Source: Sphingopyxis sp. LC81 (GTDB taxonomy: Bacteria > Pseudomonadota > Alphaproteobacteria > Sphingomonadales > Sphingomonadaceae). From it: a DNA stretch of 64,000 bases. The stretch is from contig NZ_JNFD01000007.1 in the NCBI RefSeq assembly GCF_000756375.1, positions 124,001 through 188,000 of the forward strand, written 5' to 3'. Both the position numbers and the translations under genes were made by a program. Of the stretch, positions 58,673 through 64,000 are shown piece after piece (the stretch's first letter is position 1; every line of letters begins with the position of its first letter). The notes below the pieces were generated by a model. The model searched no databases, was not told where the DNA came from, and saw nothing but the letters and a program-made list of their open reading frames with translations.

Positions 58673-59728
58673 TTAGCGCTCCGGCGGCGGTGCGACCGAT
58701 TGGCGCTCGACAAAGGTCGAGGCGAGCACGGTCCCCTCGTCGTCGACAATCTTGGCGCCCGGACCAAGGAAGTCGGGGACGAGCGTCTGCGCCGCGCGGA
58801 CGCCCATTTCGCGGATCGGCCAGCGCACGGTGCTGAGCGCGGGCCAGATATGCGTCGCGGTCGGGCTGTCGTCGAAGCCGATGATCGACAGCTCGCCCGG
58901 AACCTTGATGCCCTTGCTGTGCGCGACGCTCATCACGCCCGCCGCCATTTCGTCGTTCGAACAGAAGAGCGCGGTCGGGGGAACGGGTAGCGACAGCAAA
59001 GCTTCGCCGGCTTCGATCCCCGCGGTATAGCGGTAATTGCCCGGCGCATAGAGCTCGCCCGGAAGGTCGAGCCCGGCCTCGGCGAGCGCTTCGCGGAAAC
59101 CCTTCTCGCGCTCGGCGGCCGAGCGGAAACCGACGGGGCCGCGCACGAAGCCGATGCGGCGGTGGCCGAGCGCGATCAGCCCGCGCACCGCCTCGGCGAC
59201 GACCTCGCGGTCGTTCGACGAGATGCAATGCTTCGCATCGTCGATCCGCGCCGACCCGATGCGGACGTAACGCACGCCCAGTTCCTCGCAGAGCGCGGCC
59301 AGATCGTCATTCTCCGAAATCGGCGGCAGCAGCATCGCGCCGATCGGCCGCTGTTTCTCGAGGAAGGTGCGCACATCGTCGAGCAGCTTGTCCGACCCGC
59401 GATCGACGGGGCGGACGAGCAGCGCAAGGTCGCTGTCCTTGATCGCGTCGAGCACCCCGCGCTGGAAATTGAGCACCGTCTGCGCGTTCGGATTGTCGTG
59501 GAGCAAAGCGATGAGGAAGTTGCGGCGAAAGGCGAGCGCGCGCGCCTGCGGATTGGGGACAAAGCCCAACTGCTCTATCGCCTTTTCGACCGTGGCGCGC
59601 GTCTTGTCGGTCAGGAATTCGGAGCGGTTGATCACCCGGCTCACGGTCTTTTTCGAAACCCCCGCAAGCGCCGCGACGTCGTTGATCGTCGGCTGCTTGC
59701 CCCCCGGCCCCTTGGTCTGTGCCGCCAT
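58673..59728 (-). CDS. LacI-family regulator of the kdu genes (KdgR-like)
   Basis: About 351 residues from ATG 59728. The HTH reads TINDVAALAGVSKKTVSRVI with hinge FVPNPQARAL, followed by a full effector domain (QRGVLDAIKDSDLALLVRPV to GFDDSPTATHIWPALSTVRW). It is divergent from kduI, so it most likely represses polyuronate catabolic genes until 2-keto-3-deoxygluconate or a related intermediate appears; the inducer is inferred from neighbours. This is a LacI-type analogue, not the IclR-type KdgR of enterobacteria. Confidence 0.88.
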   Translation of the reverse strand: MAAQTKGPGGKQPTINDVAALAGVSKKTVSRVINRSEFLTDKTRATVEKAIEQLGFVPNPQARALAFRRNFLIALLHDNPNAQTVLNFQRGVLDAIKDSDLALLVRPVDRGSDKLLDDVRTFLEKQRPIGAMLLPPISENDDLAALCEELGVRYVRIGSARIDDAKHCISSNDREVVAEAVRGLIALGHRRIGFVRGPVGFRSAAEREKGFREALAEAGLDLPGELYAPGNYRYTAGIEAGEALLSLPVPPTALFCSNDEMAAGVMSVAHSKGIKVPGELSIIGFDDSPTATHIWPALSTVRWPIREMGVRAAQTLVPDFLGPGAKIVDDEGTVLASTFVERQSVAPPPER

Positions 59729-59833
59729 ATTTAAGTCTTTCCCCTGCAAGCCTCTGGCCCGGCTCGCGCTTTCTTTGCTGATGGGCGCTCGAAAGCGTAA
59801 AATCAACCGCCCGGCGGGGGTGTCAACACCTCT

Positions 59834-59848
59834 TGACACCGGTTACCA
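59834..59848. promoter_or_regulatory. Candidate LacI operator in the kduI promoter
   Basis: TGACACCGGTTACCA has an ACCGGT palindromic core with imperfect flanks and overlaps a TTGACA -35 box (59833-59838) facing kduI; a weak -10 (TAGCAA) follows 17 bp later. Binding of the divergent LacI regulator here would block kduI transcription. Confidence 0.45.
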
Positions 59849-59899
59849 TCAAATCTAGCAAGGCGGCAAGCCAGAAATATCGAACGAGGATGCGATCCC

Positions 59900-60742
59900 A
59901 TGTTTTCCAAGACCTATTATGCGACCCATCCGGTGATGATGGAGGAAGTGTCGAACGCCGAGCTGCGCGATCGCTACCTGATCCAGAACCTGTTCCGTGA
60001 AGGCGAGTGCGTCCTCAACTACACCCACGCCGACCGCTTCGTGATCGGCGGCGTCGCCGTCGGTTCGGCGCCGGTCAAGCTGCCCGCACAGAGCGAGCCG
60101 CCGTCGGCCGCGGGGCACCCGTTCCTCGAACGCCGCGAGCTCGCGATCGTCAACGTCTCTTCGGTGGAAGGCTCCGTCACTGTTGACGGCGAGAGCTTCA
60201 CGCTCGGCAATAAGGATTGCCTCTATGTGACGATGGGCGCGAAGGACGTCGAATTCGCAGGTGAAGGCGCGCGTTACTATCTGGCGTCGTGCCCGGCGCA
60301 CAAGGCGTTCACCACGCGCAAGCTCGGCATCGCCGACGCCAATGCGCTCGATCGCGGCAGCCTCGCCGAATCGAACGAACGCACGATCTTCCAGCTTGTC
60401 ATCCCGGGCGTGTGCGACAGCGCGCAGCTCGTCATGGGGCTGACCGTGCTCAAGGAAGGCAGCGTCTGGAACACGATGCCCCCGCACATCCACGAGCGCC
60501 GCAGCGAGATTTATTTCTATTTCGAGCTCGACAATTTGGGCAGCGACCGCGTGATGCATTTCATGGGCGAGGGCGAGGCGACGCGCCACATCGTCATGCA
60601 GAATGAGGAAGCGGTGATTTCGCCGCCCTGGTCGATCCACATGGGCGCGGGCACCAAATCCTATGCGTTCATCTGGGCGATGGCGGGTGAGAATCAGGAC
60701 TATACCGACATGAACGTCCTCGACATCTGTCAGCTGTCGTAA
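59900..60742 (+). CDS. kduI: 5-dehydro-4-deoxy-D-glucuronate isomerase KduI
   Basis: Cupin-fold isomerase converting 4-deoxy-L-threo-5-hexosulose uronate to 2,5-diketo-3-deoxygluconate in unsaturated uronate (pectin-type) breakdown; 280 residues, as in enterobacteria. The metal site is visible in [15 protein letters not shown] (two His and a Glu) and in [15 protein letters not shown]. The start follows CGAGGA. First gene of kduI-kduD-kdgK-esterase. Confidence 0.95.
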   Translation: MFSKTYYATHPVMMEEVSNAELRDRYLIQNLFREGECVLNYTHADRFVIGGVAVGSAPVKLPAQSEPPSAAGHPFLERRELAIVNVSSVEGSVTVDGESFTLGNKDCLYVTMGAKDVEFAGEGARYYLASCPAHKAFTTRKLGIADANALDRGSLAESNERTIFQLVIPGVCDSAQLVMGLTVLKEGSVWNTMPPHIHERRSEIYFYFELDNLGSDRVMHFMGEGEATRHIVMQNEEAVISPPWSIHMGAGTKSYAFIWAMAGENQDYTDMNVLDICQLS

Positions 60743-60750
60743 TCCATTCA

Positions 60751-60824
60751 TCGTCACCCCGGACTCGATCCGGGGTCCAGACAACGCCGCGGAAATGGAT
60801 GCCGGATCAAGCCCGGCATGACGA
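60751..60824. repeat. REP-like palindromic element between kduI and kduD
   Basis: Two hairpins (CCCCGGA/TCCGGGG at 60757-60775 and ATGCCGG/CCGGCAT at 60799-60819) are enclosed by TCGTCA/TGACGA ends. This form is common as a dispersed intergenic repeat in sphingomonads and relatives. An ATG within it (60818) is in frame with kduD but lies inside the repeat, so it is unlikely to be the start. Confidence 0.7.
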
Positions 60825-60841
60825 AGGGTAAGAGGATGCAA

Positions 60842-61588
60842 ATGTTCGACCTTACAGGAAAAGTCGCGCTCGTCACCGGCGCGAACACCGGCATCGGGCA
60901 GGGGATCGCGCTCGCGCTCGCCGAAGCGGGCGCCGACATCGCCGCCGCGGGCCGCTCGCCCGCCGACGAGACCGTCGGCAAGGTGCGCGGGCTGGGTCGC
61001 CGCGGCGAGAATTTCGCCGCCGACCTGTCGAGCGTCGGCGCGGTGCAGCCGCTGGTCGACGCGGTGCTCGCCGAGTTCGGGCGCATCGACATCCTCGTCA
61101 ACAATGCCGGGATCATCCGCCGCGCCGACGCGGTCGACTTCACCGAGGCCGACTGGGACGCCGTGATGGACACCAATTTGAAGACGCTCTTCTTTCTCTG
61201 CCAGAGCGTCGGGCGCCACATGATCGCACGCGGTTCGGGCAAGATCATCAACATCGCCTCGATGCTGACCTTTCAGGGCGGCATCCGCGTGCCGAGCTAT
61301 ACCGCGTCGAAATCGGGGGTTGGCGGCCTCACCAAGCTGCTCGCGAACGAATGGGCGGCGAAAGGCGTGCAGGTCAACGCGATCGCGCCGGGCTATATCG
61401 CGACGAACAACACCGCCGCGCTGCAAGGCGACGAGACGCGCAACCGCCAGATCATGGAGCGCATCCCCGCGGGCCGCTGGGGCGACCCCAGCGACATCGG
61501 CGGCGCCGCGGTGTTCCTCGCGTCACCGGCGTCGAATTATGTGCAGGGCCATATCCTTGCCGTCGACGGCGGCTGGCTCGCAAGATAA
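60842..61588 (+). CDS. kduD: 2-dehydro-3-deoxy-D-gluconate 5-dehydrogenase KduD
   Basis: Short-chain dehydrogenase reducing 2,5-diketo-3-deoxygluconate to 2-keto-3-deoxygluconate, about 248 residues. ATG 60842 is chosen because AAGAGG is six bases upstream. The Rossmann motif is GANTGIGQG, NNAG follows, and the catalytic Tyr-Lys are in YTASKSG. The C-terminus (NYVQGHILAVDGGWLAR) is typical. It acts after KduI in the same operon. Confidence 0.95.
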   Translation: MFDLTGKVALVTGANTGIGQGIALALAEAGADIAAAGRSPADETVGKVRGLGRRGENFAADLSSVGAVQPLVDAVLAEFGRIDILVNNAGIIRRADAVDFTEADWDAVMDTNLKTLFFLCQSVGRHMIARGSGKIINIASMLTFQGGIRVPSYTASKSGVGGLTKLLANEWAAKGVQVNAIAPGYIATNNTAALQGDETRNRQIMERIPAGRWGDPSDIGGAAVFLASPASNYVQGHILAVDGGWLAR

Positions 61589-61635
61589 CAGGAACGGATC
61601 GCCCTCCACGACGGAGGGGGCGAACGGGGAGTGAG

Positions 61636-62649
61636 ATGACCGACGGCCGCCTTGTCTTTTTCGGCGAACTGCTGATCCGCCTGACCGCGCCGGGCAACGA
61701 ACTGCTGATGCAGTCCCCGTCGCTCGCGCTCCATGTCGGCGGGGCCGAGGCGAATGTCGCGATCGGCCTCGCGCATCTTGGCCACGACTGCGCGATGGTC
61801 AGCGCTATTCCCCCGAATGCGCTGGGTCGCGGAGCCGTGGCGGCGGTGCGCGGAGCAGGCGTCGATTGTGCCGCCGTCACGTCGCATCCGGGGCGAATGG
61901 GGCTCTATTTCCTCAGCGTCGGCGCCGGGCTGCGCGCGTCGGAGATCGTCTACGACCGTGCGGGATCGAGCTTCGCGGCGACGGGGCCCGAGGATTATGA
62001 TTTCGACCATTTGCTGGCGGGCGCGGGCCTGCTCCACCTCTCCGGCATCACCCCCGCGCTCGGGCCGCGCTCGGCCGATGCCGCGCTCGCGGCGGCGCGC
62101 GCGGCGAAGCGGCTCGGTGTCCCCGTCAGCTTCGACGGCAATTACCGCGCGATGCTGTGGGAGGCATGGGACAGCGATCCGCGCACGATCCTCTCCGAAC
62201 TGATCGGGACCGCCGACATCCTGTTCGGCAACCACCGCGATTTGTCGCTCGTCCTCGGAAAGGAATTCAGCGGCGAGGGCGAAGACCGGCGGCGCGAAGC
62301 CGCCGAAGCGGGTTTCGCCGCTTTCCCAAGCCTCAAGCTGATCGCATCGACCGCGCGGCATACCGCCACCGCCGACCATCACCGCATCGCGGCGCGCGTC
62401 GATTTGCGCGACAGCGGCTACCAGACCCCCGAGATCGACGTCACCGGCATCGTCGACCGCATCGGCGCGGGCGATGCCTTTGCCGCGGGCGTGCTCCACG
62501 CGCACCTGTCGGGCGGCGACGCGCGCGCGATGGCCGAAAGCGGCCTCGCGCTCACCTGTCTCAAACATTCGCTGCCGGGCGACGCGAGCCGCTTTGCCCA
62601 AGCCGATATCGACGCCTTCCACGGCGGCGGGCTCGATGTCCGTCGCTGA
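61636..62649 (+). CDS. kdgK: 2-keto-3-deoxygluconate kinase (PfkB family)
   Basis: Phosphorylates 2-keto-3-deoxygluconate for the Entner-Doudoroff aldolase; about 337 residues from ATG 61636 after GGGGAGTG. The first PfkB signature (GGAEANVAIGLAHLGHD) and the second with the catalytic Asp (DRIGAGDAFAAGVL) are intact. Its place after kduI and kduD supports this substrate over other sugars. The matching aldolase (kdgA) is not in the window. The last 14 nt overlap the next gene. Confidence 0.9.
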   Translation: MTDGRLVFFGELLIRLTAPGNELLMQSPSLALHVGGAEANVAIGLAHLGHDCAMVSAIPPNALGRGAVAAVRGAGVDCAAVTSHPGRMGLYFLSVGAGLRASEIVYDRAGSSFAATGPEDYDFDHLLAGAGLLHLSGITPALGPRSADAALAAARAAKRLGVPVSFDGNYRAMLWEAWDSDPRTILSELIGTADILFGNHRDLSLVLGKEFSGEGEDRRREAAEAGFAAFPSLKLIASTARHTATADHHRIAARVDLRDSGYQTPEIDVTGIVDRIGAGDAFAAGVLHAHLSGGDARAMAESGLALTCLKHSLPGDASRFAQADIDAFHGGGLDVRR

Positions 62650-64000
62650 CGCGGTCAGTCGCCGCGCGCTTCTGGCAACCGCCGGCAGCTCGCTTCTCCT
62701 GTCAGCCGTCGCACGGGCCGAGGTCTTCACGCCGGTCCATCATATCGGAGCGGTAGGCGCTCCCGACGGCGTCTATCGTTCGGGCGCATTTCGCAGCTTT
62801 GGCGACAACCAGTCTTGGGCTTTCACGGGCATTCGCTATGGCCGCGCCGGGCGTTTCCAGGCTCCGGTCGCCGTAACGAAGGCCGAACAATTGCAGGGCG
62901 ACATTTTCGGTCCCGCCTGCCCCCAAATGGGTAGCCGCTATCAGCCGCAAGGCGAGGATTGCCTGTTCCTCAATGTCTGGACGTCCGACATCGAAAAGCC
63001 CGCAAAGCGCCCGGTCATGGTCTATTTCCACGGCGGCGCCTATTCGACCGGCAGCGTCACCGACCCGGTCAACGACGGTGCCGCGTTGGCTGCGCGCGGC
63101 GATGTCGTCGTGATCACCGTCAACCACCGCCTCAACGCGCTCGGCTACCTCTACCTTGCGCGGCTCGACCCGCGCTTCCCCGACAGCGGCAATGCGGGGC
63201 AACTCGACCTGATCGCCGCGCTCCAATGGGTCCAGCGCAATATCGCGGCGTTCGGCGGCGACCCCGGCAATGTCACGGTCTTTGGCCAGTCGGGCGGCGG
63301 TGCGAAGATCGCGACCTTGATGGCGATGCCCGAAGCGAAGGGATTGTTCCACAAGGCGATCACGATGAGCGGGCAGCAGGTCACCGCGTCGGGCCCGCTC
63401 AACGCGACCAAACGCGCGCAGGCTTTCCTCGACAAATTGGGGGAAGGCGTCGACCCCGCGACCGCGCCGGTCGAGCAGCTCGTTGCCGCGCTGTCGGCGA
63501 CCGATCCGCTCCTCGGTGGCGGGGTCTATATGGGGCCGGTGCTCGATATGAAGCATCTGGTGCGCCACCCCTTCTGGCCCGACGCCGCGCCGCAGTCGCT
63601 CGGCATCCCGATGATGCTCGGCAACACGGTGATGGAAACGCGCGCTTTCTACGCCCCCGATGGCAAGCAGCTCGCGGGGCTGAACTTCGACAATCTCGCT
63701 CAGCGGATCGCGCCCGAGATGCGCATCGATATCGAGCCATCGTGGGTCGTCGGCCAGTTCCGCGCCCGCTATCCGAAGGCCGCGCCGCTCGAGCTGTTCC
63801 ACCGCATCGTCACGGCGGCGCGCAGCTGGCGCGGGCAGGTCGAGGAGGCCGAGGCGCGCGCCCGCGCCAGGGCTCCGGGCTTCGTCTACCAGCTCGATTT
63901 CGAAAGCGCGAAACACGCCGACGATATCGCGCTCTGCTTCGGCACGATCCCCGATCCCACCCCCGCGCAGCAGGCGATGAGCGACCGTGTGATGGACGCT
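62636..64000 (+). CDS. Type-B carboxylesterase, secreted (3' end beyond the window)
   Basis: An open frame of at least 455 codons runs from ATG 62636 to the window edge. The N-terminus has a twin-arginine-like leader (SRRALLATAGSSLLLSAVARA). The alpha/beta-hydrolase core shows GEDCLFLNVW-like LNVW, the oxyanion motif FHGGAYSTGS, and the nucleophile motif GQSGGG with Ser at residue 219 (usual form GESAG). An acidic residue in GNTVMETRAF and the His in KHADDIALCF could complete the triad. Overlap with kdgK suggests it de-esterifies a uronate polysaccharide or oligosaccharide; this is inferred from context only. Confidence 0.85.
   Translation, partial: MSVADAVSRRALLATAGSSLLLSAVARAEVFTPVHHIGAVGAPDGVYRSGAFRSFGDNQSWAFTGIRYGRAGRFQAPVAVTKAEQLQGDIFGPACPQMGSRYQPQGEDCLFLNVWTSDIEKPAKRPVMVYFHGGAYSTGSVTDPVNDGAALAARGDVVVITVNHRLNALGYLYLARLDPRFPDSGNAGQLDLIAALQWVQRNIAAFGGDPGNVTVFGQSGGGAKIATLMAMPEAKGLFHKAITMSGQQVTASGPLNATKRAQAFLDKLGEGVDPATAPVEQLVAALSATDPLLGGGVYMGPVLDMKHLVRHPFWPDAAPQSLGIPMMLGNTVMETRAFYAPDGKQLAGLNFDNLAQRIAPEMRIDIEPSWVVGQFRARYPKAAPLELFHRIVTAARSWRGQVEEAEARARARAPGFVYQLDFESAKHADDIALCFGTIPDPTPAQQAMSDRVMDA

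Noticed and set aside
60818..60841. Earlier in-frame ATG for kduD, adding eight residues
   Set aside because: The ATG lies inside a palindromic repeat element and has no ribosome-binding site, whereas ATG 60842 has AAGAGG at six bases.

Overview
The window looks like the chromosome of a flagellated, carbohydrate-using alphaproteobacterium, most likely a sphingomonad of the Sphingopyxis type. Pointers to this are very high GC, a large TonB-dependent receptor of the type expanded in sphingomonads and xanthomonads, an imuA-imuB-dnaE2 mutagenesis cassette behind a GTTC-N7-GTTC LexA box (the alphaproteobacterial form), and a flagellar system run by both sigma-54 and FliA. No insertion sequence, integrase, rRNA or CRISPR array is visible. 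The genus call is inference.

Region 1 (1-7026) is a beta-glucan/oligosaccharide uptake module: a secreted family 3 glycosidase and a TonB-dependent receptor are divergently transcribed from a 263-bp region carrying two LacI-type palindromes, followed by a LacI-family regulator. Region 2 (7027-11466) has a degenerate tRNA 3' end and a three-gene acyl-CoA operon (class III CoA-transferase, thiolase, acyl-CoA dehydrogenase). Region 3 (11467-13945) is a decayed uronate locus: a D-mannonate dehydratase reduced to its two ends, an intact DUF4861 protein and a FadR-type GntR regulator, with two palindromes upstream. Region 4 (13946-15957) holds four small genes of unclear role.

Region 5 (15958-47012) is a nearly complete polar-type flagellar locus: slt-flhA-fliA, flgM-flgN and flgA on the minus strand; flgBCDEFGHIJKL, motAB and a FlbD/FleQ-like activator on the plus strand; fliEFGHIJKLMNOPQR-flhB and fliDS on the minus strand; then a flagellin gene. 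I read four sigma-54 promoters (slt, flgA, flgB, fliE) and four sigma-28-like promoters (flgM, motA, fliD, fliC), which gives a two-tier hierarchy: activator plus sigma-54 build the basal body and FliA, and FliA then drives flgM, motAB, fliDS and flagellin. No flhF, flhG or che genes are present.

Region 6 (47013-52667) is the SOS-inducible imuA-imuB-dnaE2 operon. Region 7 (52730-58518) is a tripartite RND efflux operon. Region 8 (58673-64000) is a second uronate module: a LacI regulator divergent from kduI, kduD, a 2-keto-3-deoxygluconate kinase and a secreted type-B carboxylesterase cut by the window edge.

The window contains no obviously new multigene system. The most interesting material is the promoter map of the flagellar regulon, several non-standard flagellar proteins (receiver-less activator, FlgH without lipobox, very short FlgD, FliM without the usual CheY-binding N-terminus, leaderless transglycosylase) and the manD relic.
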